Shown piece after piece: positions 7,978 to 15,060 of a stretch of DNA of 17,992 bases (the stretch's first letter is position 1; every line of letters begins with the position of its first letter). The notes below the pieces were generated by a model, which saw only the letters and a program-made list of their open reading frames with translations, had not been told where the DNA came from and searched no databases. The stretch comes from a bacterium. GTDB lineage: Bacteria; Ratteibacteria; UBA8468; B48-G9; DTJG01. The translations under genes were made by a program, and so were the position numbers. The stretch is from NCBI GenBank assembly GCA_026418655.1, contig JAOAAW010000021.1, forward strand, positions 1 to 17,992, read 5' to 3'.

Positions 7978-7980
7978 TAA
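7967..7980. repeat. 14-base perfect AT palindrome at convergent gene ends
   Basis: TTATTAATTAATAA reads the same on both strands. It covers the last codons and stop of the + strand glycosyltransferase and the 4-base gap before the − strand stop at 7982-7984. With no G or C it cannot form the GC stem of an intrinsic terminator. It may be chance in AT-rich sequence. Its position at the meeting point of two transcription units is the only reason to note it. Confidence 0.6.
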
Positions 7981-7981
7981 A

Positions 7982-9214
7982 CTATTCTCTATCCAACAAT
8001 TCTGCAAATCTGCTGGCCATCATTCTATGAGTATAAAAATTTATCCTATCTTCTCTTCCAGTGTACGTAACCATTTTATTAATTTTCCATTCAGTGTACC
8101 AACCTTTTAATGCTCTATAAATCTGTTGTTCCTCAAAACAATAAATACCCGCATTTGTCTCCTCAAGTATATTTCTTACGACGCTTTCTTTATACCCTAT
8201 TGCCAGTATTGGCCTTTTTGCACCAAGATATTCAAAAAGCTTTCCTGTATAAACTCCTCTATCTTCTGGTAAATTTAACAACAATATCTGAGAGGATTTT
8301 TGTTTTCGTAAAATATCTTCTCTTGGAACCATTCCCATCTGTTTAACTTGTTTTTCGAGATTATGTTTTTTTATAAGTCGGTCAAGTTCATTATTAAATC
8401 TACCATAAAATTTCACTTCAATATTTTCATGTGCGGAAATTTCCTCGGCCAAAAGTCTTTTTACTGCTATGAAAAGAATCTCTGGATCTCTTTCCTTTGG
8501 ATAAAGACTACCCGTATATGTAATGGAAAATTTATTATCCAGGTTCGTCGTAAAATCATATTCTTCATGATCAAAACCATTCGGGATTGCAAAAGCCTGT
8601 TTTTTATGAAGCTTCTCTAACTCCAAAGCAAGAGGAACTGAAACGGTTGTAAGAAAATCTGCATTGCGCAATACGGATTTTTCCAATTTTTCAAGTAAAC
8701 GATTTTTTGGCCATACGTATGTATGCATTGAATTCAAAGCCCAGAGATCTCTAAAGTCAGCTATCCACTTAACACAGGGAAAAAATTTCTTAATCCTGTG
8801 AGCGATAAAATGGCTACTTGCGGGACTATAAATACTTATAATAGCGTCTATCCTTTTTTCTTTTAACAATCTTATTCCAGTGTATGTCCCATGTAAAATC
8901 CAGCCATTTTTTGAATCAGGAAAAGGAATCAGTTCCAAAAAACCTGAAAAAATTCTTTTGTGCAATGGTGTTTTGAATGATACCCTGTTAAAGTCAAGTT
9001 TCTGTTTTCTTTTTAAACATCCCAGTTGATTTCTTAATGTTGGATAGGTTTCAATAATATTAAACATCGAATCTCGTGGTAATAAACTTAATGGAGTTAT
9101 TACAAAAACATTCCAACCAAAGTGCGGTAGGTATTTCGCAAGCCCTCTTGGTCTGAGAGCGCCAATATTTTTATCCGGAGGAAAACAGTAAGTTATCAAC
9201 ATTACATTCTTCAT
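7982..9214 (-). CDS. Glycosyltransferase, GT4 (WbuB/WcaI-like N-terminus)
   Basis: The 410-residue GT-B enzyme has LITYCFPPDKNIGALRPRGLA at its start; the FPP...RxxxLAKYL pattern is typical of GT4 enzymes such as WbuB. It also has ADFRDLW at 152-158, IPNGFD at 210-215, YTGSLYP at 233-239 and TGKLFEYLGAKRPILAIG at 323-340 (KLFEYLG is the nucleotide-binding signature). The start is placed at 9214: this ATG forms an ATGA overlap with the stop of the upstream GT9 gene and has GGGA shortly before it. The in-frame ATG at 9229 would add MSGNK, has only an A-run in front, and is less likely. It is the last gene of a − strand trio and converges on the + strand operon. Donor and acceptor are unknown. 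Confidence 0.88.
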   Translation of the reverse strand: MKNVMLITYCFPPDKNIGALRPRGLAKYLPHFGWNVFVITPLSLLPRDSMFNIIETYPTLRNQLGCLKRKQKLDFNRVSFKTPLHKRIFSGFLELIPFPDSKNGWILHGTYTGIRLLKEKRIDAIISIYSPASSHFIAHRIKKFFPCVKWIADFRDLWALNSMHTYVWPKNRLLEKLEKSVLRNADFLTTVSVPLALELEKLHKKQAFAIPNGFDHEEYDFTTNLDNKFSITYTGSLYPKERDPEILFIAVKRLLAEEISAHENIEVKFYGRFNNELDRLIKKHNLEKQVKQMGMVPREDILRKQKSSQILLLNLPEDRGVYTGKLFEYLGAKRPILAIGYKESVVRNILEETNAGIYCFEEQQIYRALKGWYTEWKINKMVTYTGREDRINFYTHRMMASRFAELLDRE

Positions 9215-10326
9215 CTTATTCCCAGACATTTTTTACTTGCTTCAATAACCTCTTCAACAGAAATATCAGTCAGACATTTTCTATCATATGGGCAACGAAG
9301 TTTTGTTCTTCTCATCTTGCACGGTGAACAATTCATTCCTTTGTACAAAGCTATACTATTGCGACTCAATGGTCCCCATTTTACAGGATTTTTCAAACCA
9401 AAAATTCCAACAATTGGGGTGTTCACCAGACCTGCAAAATGAATACCTCCACTTTCATTACTGATACATAACTTACTCAATGAACAAAATATTGCGGCAT
9501 AAACAGGATTTTTACCAAACTCTTCGTCAATTAAAACGGGAATAACAGGCTTATGTTTCATTTTTTCTTCAATACTAACTAATAAATTCTTTTCCTTTAT
9601 ACTTCCAAGAAGAAAAATGGAATAACCCATTTCAAACAAGGCATCAGCAACGGCTGCAAATCTTTCATATGGCCAGCATTTTACCTTCTCTGAAGCACCA
9701 GGGAAAATTGCTATCCATTTATCTGTATTTCGGGTAATCGAATATACACGACGAAGATAAAAATCTGGAAAATTCATATTTATATACAAGTTTATGTCTT
9801 GTTTTCCGAGAACTCTTAAAAGAGCCAATAGTTGAAAAATGTCATGTATATTTTGCCTTCCACGTTGGTTAAATCTCCAATTTGAAAAAAAACATCCTGT
9901 ACCATAACCAAGTCTATATCTTACAGGGAGTAAAGCCAAAAGGAAATTAATAACAGGATATCTCTGAGTATCAATCAAAAAATTAACATTTTCCTTTAGG
10001 CAGAGATTATAAAGCGAGAACCATTTGAACAGGACTTCTCTTTTTTTTCTCATTCTTATATCATAATAAAAATCAACAAATGGAAGTATTTCAGAAAATT
10101 TTTCAAGGCCTTTCAACCTGTGCCCCACAAATATTATCTTTGCGTCAGGAAACATTTCTCGTAAACATTGAAAAAAAGGTAGCGATAGCATAAAATCACC
10201 ATAATGAGATTCGCCAATAAAAACAAGTATTCCTTTTATTTTTTTTTGCAATTTCAAATATAGTGGGTTTCTGTAAAACTTTTCAAATCTTGTAGGTGGA
10301 AAATCAACCGGTTGATAAAATTTCAT
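9211..10326 (-). CDS. Glycosyltransferase family 9 (ADP-heptose:LPS heptosyltransferase family)
   Basis: The 371-residue protein has GT9 signatures: GESHYGDFMLSLPFF at 38-52 (canonical xxxiGDvvlslP), FPGAS...KCWPYERFA at 208-223, SNESGGIHFAG at 289-299 (canonical SNDTGPMHLA), PIVGIFG at 304-310 and KWGP at 316-319. A C-terminal cysteine set (C333, C336, C345, C351; CSPC...RCPYDRKC) is seen in many heptosyltransferase-like proteins before the terminal IS.EEV helix. The family transfers heptose or related sugars to LPS core or surface glycans at the cytoplasmic face of the inner membrane, and points to a Gram-negative envelope. GGAGAAGG stands six bases before the start at 10326, which overlaps the upstream gene by 23 bases. 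The sugar transferred is not determined. Confidence 0.9.
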   Translation of the reverse strand: MKFYQPVDFPPTRFEKFYRNPLYLKLQKKIKGILVFIGESHYGDFMLSLPFFQCLREMFPDAKIIFVGHRLKGLEKFSEILPFVDFYYDIRMRKKREVLFKWFSLYNLCLKENVNFLIDTQRYPVINFLLALLPVRYRLGYGTGCFFSNWRFNQRGRQNIHDIFQLLALLRVLGKQDINLYINMNFPDFYLRRVYSITRNTDKWIAIFPGASEKVKCWPYERFAAVADALFEMGYSIFLLGSIKEKNLLVSIEEKMKHKPVIPVLIDEEFGKNPVYAAIFCSLSKLCISNESGGIHFAGLVNTPIVGIFGLKNPVKWGPLSRNSIALYKGMNCSPCKMRRTKLRCPYDRKCLTDISVEEVIEASKKCLGIR

Positions 10327-11353
10327 GGAAAACCTTCTCCATTACCTTAGATTGAATTGAATAGTCGAACTGTCTTATCTTTGTTGCTCCGCTAATTGTG
10401 AGTTTCTTCCAGTATAAGGGATTTTGTATAAGAAATTGAACCGCGTAAGTCATCTCATCTACGTTTCCGGGAGTACATATCATTATAGTTTCCCTATCCA
10501 CAGCAAAATCTCTTATCCCTCCAACATCTGTTGAAACAACTGCACATCCACACGCCATAGCTTCCATCGGTGGGTTGGGCCATGCATCTTCAAATGAAGG
10601 ATAAATTAGGATATCAGTCATCCTGTAGAACTTCAATATATCCCTGCTTTTATATCCATTTAAAAACTCCACAAAATCTGGTATTATTTTTTCCTTTTTT
10701 AATCCTACGATAAAGAATTTCATCCAAGGAAATTTCCATTTTATTCTTTTCATTACCTCAAATCCTGTTTCCATTCCTTTGTGTTTCGCGTTCTTTCCTC
10801 CATAAAAAACCATTCCTATTGATTGCGGTTGATTATGTTTTTTCTCTTCGTATGAAAAGAGGGTACAATTTACCCCATTATTGACCCTGAAAATTTTGTG
10901 CCCGGGATACAAAATTTTCAATCTTTCGTATACCATTGTAGAAGAAGCAATAAGAACAACATTATCAGGAATGTTTGTTGAGTTTTTCAATATGTGTGTA
11001 TTGGAAACTCTCATCACCTTGGTACCTTTACTATTTTTCCATTTGGAAACTTCCCTGGCAAGATGAACCGAACGAAAAAAAATTATATCTGCCTCTCTAA
11101 TAAATCTCTCTCTATAAGAGGGGATGATTATAATAGGGCAGCGACATTCTATCCATCCTGGCGAAAAAGTTTTTCCTTTCATGAAAAGACCGGCTGCTTC
11201 CCGAAGTAGAAATTCAAATCCCTTTTTATTTGGATTAAAAGCCTTATATATCAAAATATCATTTGATTTTGAAAGTGCGTTGCAATATTCGATAATTGGT
11301 CTCGAAGCACCACTTGGTTTCTTACCGATATTAAGCAAAACATTGATTTTCAT
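10304..11353 (-). CDS. Glycosyltransferase, GT4
   Basis: The 349-residue GT-B enzyme has IFRVNNGVN at 154-162, a KHKGMETGFEVM stretch near 190-201 (the KG donor-binding loop), and YPSFEDAWPNPPMEAMACG at 251-269. The last gives the GT4 EX7E pair (Glu255 and, in MEAMACG, Glu264), followed by AVVSTDVGG at 271-279. It is likely a cytoplasmic-face enzyme building a surface glycan with its two downstream − strand neighbours. It is the first gene of the − strand unit. No Shine-Dalgarno is visible before the ATG at 11353, only AT-rich sequence, so leaderless or weak initiation is possible. Substrates are unknown. Confidence 0.88.
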   Translation of the reverse strand: MKINVLLNIGKKPSGASRPIIEYCNALSKSNDILIYKAFNPNKKGFEFLLREAAGLFMKGKTFSPGWIECRCPIIIIPSYRERFIREADIIFFRSVHLAREVSKWKNSKGTKVMRVSNTHILKNSTNIPDNVVLIASSTMVYERLKILYPGHKIFRVNNGVNCTLFSYEEKKHNQPQSIGMVFYGGKNAKHKGMETGFEVMKRIKWKFPWMKFFIVGLKKEKIIPDFVEFLNGYKSRDILKFYRMTDILIYPSFEDAWPNPPMEAMACGCAVVSTDVGGIRDFAVDRETIMICTPGNVDEMTYAVQFLIQNPLYWKKLTISGATKIRQFDYSIQSKVMEKVFHEILSTG

Positions 11354-11467
11354 GTTGATAAATCAAAAAAGATATAGAAAATTTTACCATAAAAAGAAAA
11401 AACTTAAATTTTCTTTGACCCATAATCATTTTGACTGTATAATACAAAGTATGGTGAAACTTTAACC
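11354..11467. promoter_or_regulatory. Divergent intergenic region between glycan genes and the housekeeping operon
   Basis: This 114-base AT-rich region separates the − strand glycosyltransferase trio from gatC. On the + strand it holds a near-consensus promoter, listed separately. On the − strand only weak promoter-like hexamers can be seen (for example TAAAAT and TATATC within about 50 bases of the ATG), with no convincing −35 box. It is the only intergenic region above 100 bases in the window and thus the main control point for both units. Confidence 0.6.
11415..11443 (+). promoter_or_regulatory. Sigma-70-type promoter of the gatC operon
   Basis: TTGACC (11415-11420, five of six consensus bases) and TATAAT (11438-11443, perfect) are separated by exactly 17 bases. 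Transcription would start near 11449-11451, leaving a leader of under 20 bases before gatC at 11468. It overlaps an imperfect direct repeat, TTTGACCCATAAT (11414-11426) and TTTGACTGTATAAT (11430-11443), which could be a regulator site or chance. No other good promoter was seen downstream, so it may drive the whole operon. Confidence 0.75.
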
Positions 11468-11746
11468 ATGGACAAAAGTATAGTTGAGTATCTTGCTAAT
11501 CTTGCAAGAATTAAGCTAAGTGAAAAGGAAATAATAAAATTGGCTGGGGAACTTGAAACTATCCTTGATTATATTTCGCAGCTTAATCAATTGGATACAG
11601 AAAAGGTTAAACCAGCCAATAATGTACTTACTTTTTCTAATGTTTGGAGAAAAGATGAGGTAAAACCTTCTCTCTCTGTGCAAGAAATTATGAAAAATGC
11701 ACCTGAGAAAACAGGCAATATGTTTAAAGTTCCTGGGATAATATAA
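11468..11746 (+). CDS. gatC: Asp-tRNA(Asn)/Glu-tRNA(Gln) amidotransferase subunit C
   Basis: The 92-residue protein matches GatC throughout: VEYLANLARIKLSEKE at 6-21, then LETILDYISQLNQLDTEKVKP, then the C-terminal RKDEVKPSLSVQEIMKNAPE and FKVPGII, usual GatC endings (FxVPxV). GatC wraps around GatA and stabilises the GatCAB complex that amidates mischarged Glu-tRNA(Gln) or Asp-tRNA(Asn). The length is normal (about 95). A GGTGA at 11453-11457 lies ten bases before the start. It is the first gene after a strong promoter. Unusually it is followed by accA, not gatA, so the other subunits must be encoded elsewhere. A single base separates its stop from the accA ATG. Confidence 0.95.
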   Translation: MDKSIVEYLANLARIKLSEKEIIKLAGELETILDYISQLNQLDTEKVKPANNVLTFSNVWRKDEVKPSLSVQEIMKNAPEKTGNMFKVPGII

Positions 11747-11747
11747 A

Positions 11748-12722
11748 ATGAACAATACTGAACGAAAATATCTTGATTTTGAAAAACCACTTGAGGAAAT
11801 AGCAAAAAAAATAGTTCATCTTCAGGAGATTAAAAAAAGAAAGAATGTAGATAATCAACTTCAAATAACACAGCTACAGCAATTGTTCAAAGAAAAAACA
11901 AAAGAAATATATTCTACTCTCACTCCGTGGCAAAAAGTTCAGGTAGCAAGACATCCACAAAGACCTCATACCATTGATTACATAAATGGACTGACAGATT
12001 ATTTTTATGAATTGCATGGAGATCAAATTTATGGAGATGATCCTGCAATAATTGGCGGTGTGGCTAAATTCAGAGGGAAAACAGTAGCAATTATAGGCCA
12101 TCAAAAAGGAAAAGATACAGAGGAAAACATTAGAAGGAATTTTGGCATGGCTCATCCTGAAGGTTATAGAAAAGCACTCAGAATAATGAAGATTGCTGAG
12201 AAGTTCTCATTTCCAGTAATAAGTTTTGTCGATACTCCGGGAGCTCATCCTCATATAGAAGCAGAGGAAAGAAATCAGGCACTTGCTATCGCAAAAAATA
12301 TTTATGAAATGAGTGCTCTCCAGGTACCTATCATAGTTATAATAATAGGTGAGGGTGGTAGTGGTGGAGCGCTTGGGATTGGTGTTGGAGATAAAATTGC
12401 GATGCTTGAATTTGCAATATATTCTGTGATTTCACCTGAAGGATGTGCGTCTATATTATGGAAAGACCAGAAAGCTGTCGTAGAAGCCTCTGAATCTCTT
12501 AAGCTTACTGCACCAGATTTATTGAAAATTGGCATTATAGATGAAATAATAAATGAGCCAATCGGAGGTGCTCATGCACAACCGCAGGAAATGATTGAAA
12601 TTATAGGAAACTATCTTGAAAAGCAGATGGAAGAACTAAACTCTTTCAAACTTGATGTACTGCTTGAAAAAAGGTACCTGAAATACAGAAATATTGGCTT
12701 TTATACACAAGGAACAATATGA
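11748..12722 (+). CDS. accA: Acetyl-CoA carboxylase carboxyltransferase subunit alpha
   Basis: The 324-residue protein is AccA across its length: YLDFEKPLEEI at 8-18, the linker helix, WQKVQVARHPQRPHTIDYI, FYELHGD, HQKGKDTEENIRRNFGMAHPEGYRKA, the oxyanion-region FVDTPGAHPHIEAEERNQ, GEGGSGGALGIG, and SVISPEGCASILWKD. With AccD (not in this window) it transfers the carboxyl group from biotin to acetyl-CoA, making malonyl-CoA for fatty acid synthesis in the cytoplasm. The length is typical (about 320). It follows gatC by one base and overlaps hisG by an ATGA at 12719-12722, so it is firmly inside the operon. Confidence 0.97.
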   Translation: MNNTERKYLDFEKPLEEIAKKIVHLQEIKKRKNVDNQLQITQLQQLFKEKTKEIYSTLTPWQKVQVARHPQRPHTIDYINGLTDYFYELHGDQIYGDDPAIIGGVAKFRGKTVAIIGHQKGKDTEENIRRNFGMAHPEGYRKALRIMKIAEKFSFPVISFVDTPGAHPHIEAEERNQALAIAKNIYEMSALQVPIIVIIIGEGGSGGALGIGVGDKIAMLEFAIYSVISPEGCASILWKDQKAVVEASESLKLTAPDLLKIGIIDEIINEPIGGAHAQPQEMIEIIGNYLEKQMEELNSFKLDVLLEKRYLKYRNIGFYTQGTI

Positions 12723-13597
12723 AAAAATTATTGAAACTTGCTATACCCAAAGGAAGTTTACAGGAATCAACTATAGCTCTTTTTACAAATGCAGGCTTTG
12801 AAATTGCCAATGTCAGCAGAAGTTATTATCTTACTTTTGATGACCCTGAAATAGAAGCTGTTCTTATAAGAGCACAGGAAATTCCAAGGTATGTAGAGCT
12901 GGGTGTTTTTGATGCCGGGATCTCTGGAAAGGATTGGATACTTGAAAACAGGGCAAAAATCGTAGAAATATGTGAACTTTGTTACGCAAAGCATGGATTG
13001 AAACCCGTAAAAATTGTTCTCGCTGCTGGAGAGAAATCAAATATCAACTCAGTAAAGGACCTTGAAGGGAAAATTATCGCAACTGAACTTGTAAATCTTA
13101 CCAAAGATTATCTGAAGAAACACAATGTTAAATGTCATGTTGAATTTTCCTGGGGAGCCACCGAGATAAAAGCAAGTTATAAACTTGTCGATGCTATTGT
13201 GGAAATTACTGAAACAGGCACAACACTCGCTTCCCATGGGTTAAAAATTATTGATGTCATTATGGAATCTACTCCACGATTCTTTGCTAACGATAGATCA
13301 TGGAAGGATACATGGAAAAAAGATAAAATGCAGAAAATTGCATTACTCCTTGAAGGCGCTCTAAATGCAAGCAAAAAAGTGGGACTCAAGATGAATGCCT
13401 ATAAAAAAGATATACCAGGGATACTGAAGAAATTACCAGCCATAAAGAAACCAACAATTTCACCACTTTCAATTAAGGGATGGTATGCACTGGAAACAAT
13501 AATAGATAAAAGGGAGGCAAAAGATATCATCCCTGAACTAAAAAAAATGGGTGCCTCCGGCATTGTTGAGTATAATATAAATAAACTTGTTTACTAA
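12719..13597 (+). CDS. hisG: ATP phosphoribosyltransferase, long form
   Basis: The 292-residue protein carries out the first, committed step of histidine synthesis, joining ATP and PRPP. It shows LAIPKGSLQEST at 7-18, ELGVFDAGISGKDW, the ATELVNLTKDYL region, the PRPP-binding segment DAIVEITETGTTLASHGL (canonical DlVeTGxTL), and NDRSW. The C-terminal part (LKMNAYKKDIPGILKKLPA..PTISPL..GWYALETI...ELKKMGASGIVEY) is the ACT-like regulatory domain. The enzyme is therefore the hexameric long form that binds histidine for feedback inhibition and needs no HisZ. No other his gene is near. The start sits in an ATGA overlap with accA. Confidence 0.97.
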   Translation: MKKLLKLAIPKGSLQESTIALFTNAGFEIANVSRSYYLTFDDPEIEAVLIRAQEIPRYVELGVFDAGISGKDWILENRAKIVEICELCYAKHGLKPVKIVLAAGEKSNINSVKDLEGKIIATELVNLTKDYLKKHNVKCHVEFSWGATEIKASYKLVDAIVEITETGTTLASHGLKIIDVIMESTPRFFANDRSWKDTWKKDKMQKIALLLEGALNASKKVGLKMNAYKKDIPGILKKLPAIKKPTISPLSIKGWYALETIIDKREAKDIIPELKKMGASGIVEYNINKLVY

Positions 13598-13608
13598 AAG
13601 GAGAATGT

Positions 13609-13704
13609 ATGCCTTGTGGCAGAAAAAGAAAAAGAAGAAAGATTAAAACACATAAAAGAAAAAAGAGACTGCGCGCCCTCAGACACAAGAAGAGAAAAAG
13701 ATAA
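13609..13704 (+). CDS. 31-residue highly basic mini-protein, AURKAIP1/COX24 (mS38)-like probable ribosomal protein
   Basis: This short gene encodes 31 residues, of which 20 are Lys or Arg (10 each) and two are His, with no acidic residue. It begins MPCGRKRKRRKIKTHKRKK and ends LRHKKRKR. An AGGAG at 13599-13603 is five bases before the ATG, an excellent ribosome site. The ATG at 13605 in another frame is too close to it. The pattern MP-x-G-x-KRKR-x-K(I/M)-x-THKRKKRLR...RHKK matches, from memory, the small AURKAIP1/COX24-domain proteins of Bacteroidetes, related to mitochondrial small-subunit protein mS38. Such proteins bury themselves in rRNA of the small ribosomal subunit. Its stop directly abuts the start of the TPR lipoprotein gene (TAAATG). 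Easily missed by gene callers; function is inferred from similarity and composition. Confidence 0.85.
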   Translation: MPCGRKRKRRKIKTHKRKKRLRALRHKKRKR

Positions 13705-15060
13705 ATGAGGACACTTGTTCTTGCGATTTTGGGATTACTTCTTGTCGGCTGCTCCTCGGTTCAATTGGACACCACCAAAAACACTGCAAGGAAATTTTAC
13801 ATCCAGGGTTTGTTGTATGAATCCGATGGCGATGTCGCCGATGCCCTCTCTTATTACAAGAAGTCACTGGAAGCAAATCCTGATAATAGTTTTATTTATA
13901 GCAAAATTGCCAGAACTTTGATAAGACAGGGGAAATATGATGAGGCTGAAAAAATGCTTTTAAAAGCACTAAGCAAGAACCAAAAAGAAGCAGAAAATTA
14001 TCTTTATCTTGGACTTACATATTATTATCTCAAATCTTATGAAAAGGCCATTGTCTTTTTAGAGAAAGGGCTCAAAATAAAGGAGTACCCCTCTTATAGA
14101 ATGATACTTTCCGATCTTTACGCAACTACCGGGCAATACGAAAAAGCCTTTAATTCATATAAGGTCTTAATTGATACCTTTCCTTCAAATTTTCTGTTAT
14201 ATTATAATTCCGGACTCATCCTTGAAAAATTAAATAGAAATGATGAAGCAGAAAATTATTTTAGAACATCTATTAAACTACAACCGGCCTTTTCTAAAAG
14301 TTATATTGCCCTTGGTTCCATTAATGAAGAAAAGAATAACATAAAAGAGGCTTTGAATTACTATAATAAGGCTATTGAAATTGCACCTGAAGATCCATTG
14401 CCTTACGAGAAGGTGTTAGAGCTTTATCTTAAGCAGAATAATTTTAAAGAAATTGAACCTATTCTTACAGTAGCCATAAAGAAAAATTTACAGTCATCAA
14501 AGATAAATGGAATACTCGGTTTTATAAGTTTTCAGAATAAAAGATACAATGATGCTGAAATTTTTTACAAGAGAGCCCTTGCGATTAAGGAAGATGATGA
14601 ATTATGGTTTAACCTTGGAATTACATACGACAAGATGGGTAAAAAGAAAGATATGGAAACATGTATGCGACAAGCAATAGAGCTAAACCCAGAATATCAT
14701 CTTGCACTGAATTATTTAGGATATTCGCTTCTACTTGAGGATAGAAATATTGATGAAGCCTTCCGTATGATTCAAAAAGCAGTAAAACTTGACCCAGAAA
14801 ATGGTGCCTATCTTGATAGTCTCGGTTGGGCATATTATAAGAAAGGGAATTATGCACTTGCCGAAAAATATCTCAAGAAGGCCCAGGCAAAGGAAAAGGA
14901 CCCCGAAATTTTTGAACATCTTGGATATCTCTATGACAAAACGAAAGATATCATCAGGGCAATATACTGGTGGGCACGTTCGCAGGAAATTTCTCCCAAA
15001 AATGAGATCTCCCAAATGATAGAAAAAGCAAAACAAGAATTGTCAATCCGCAAGAAATGA
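13705..15060 (+). CDS. TPR-repeat lipoprotein
   Basis: The 451-residue protein starts MRTLVLAILGLLLVGCSS: a short charged end, a hydrophobic core and a lipobox LVGC with Cys16 as the lipidation site. Ser at +2 favours outer-membrane retention by the E. coli rule. From about residue 28 to 445 it consists of some 12 consecutive tetratricopeptide repeats of about 34 residues, e.g. GKYDEAEKMLLKAL, SYEKAIVFLEKGLK, NIKEALNYYNKAIEIAP. The late pair containing LNYLGYSLL and YLDSLGWAYYKKGNY is a common signature of bacterial TPR lipoproteins. It probably acts as a periplasmic scaffold or assembly factor; no enzyme domain is present. The ATG follows the mini-protein stop with no gap and only a weak purine-rich stretch upstream, suggesting coupled translation. 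Its end overlaps dxs by ATGA. Confidence 0.9.
   Translation: MRTLVLAILGLLLVGCSSVQLDTTKNTARKFYIQGLLYESDGDVADALSYYKKSLEANPDNSFIYSKIARTLIRQGKYDEAEKMLLKALSKNQKEAENYLYLGLTYYYLKSYEKAIVFLEKGLKIKEYPSYRMILSDLYATTGQYEKAFNSYKVLIDTFPSNFLLYYNSGLILEKLNRNDEAENYFRTSIKLQPAFSKSYIALGSINEEKNNIKEALNYYNKAIEIAPEDPLPYEKVLELYLKQNNFKEIEPILTVAIKKNLQSSKINGILGFISFQNKRYNDAEIFYKRALAIKEDDELWFNLGITYDKMGKKKDMETCMRQAIELNPEYHLALNYLGYSLLLEDRNIDEAFRMIQKAVKLDPENGAYLDSLGWAYYKKGNYALAEKYLKKAQAKEKDPEIFEHLGYLYDKTKDIIRAIYWWARSQEISPKNEISQMIEKAKQELSIRKK

Noticed and set aside
7940..8010. Intrinsic bidirectional terminator at the convergent junction
   Set aside because: The only symmetrical element is pure A/T, with no GC stem and no T-run pair.
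8110..8620. Two + strand frames antisense to the − strand GT4 gene
   Set aside because: Both are Phe/Leu/Lys-rich shadow translations without motifs or ribosome sites, opposite a convincing coding gene.
9215..9229. Earlier ATG start (MSGNK) for the − strand glycosyltransferase
   Set aside because: No ribosome site precedes it, whereas the ATG at 9214 has GGGA upstream and an ATGA overlap with the preceding stop.
11354..11420. A − strand promoter for the glycosyltransferase trio
   Set aside because: AT-rich hexamers such as TAAAAT and TATATC are present, but no −35 match better than about three of six at proper spacing, so a specific call is not supported.
11124..11465. 113-residue + strand frame running antisense to the GT4 start and across the divergent promoter
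   Set aside because: It is antisense to a good gene, covers the TTGACC/TATAAT promoter and has no homology that I recognise.
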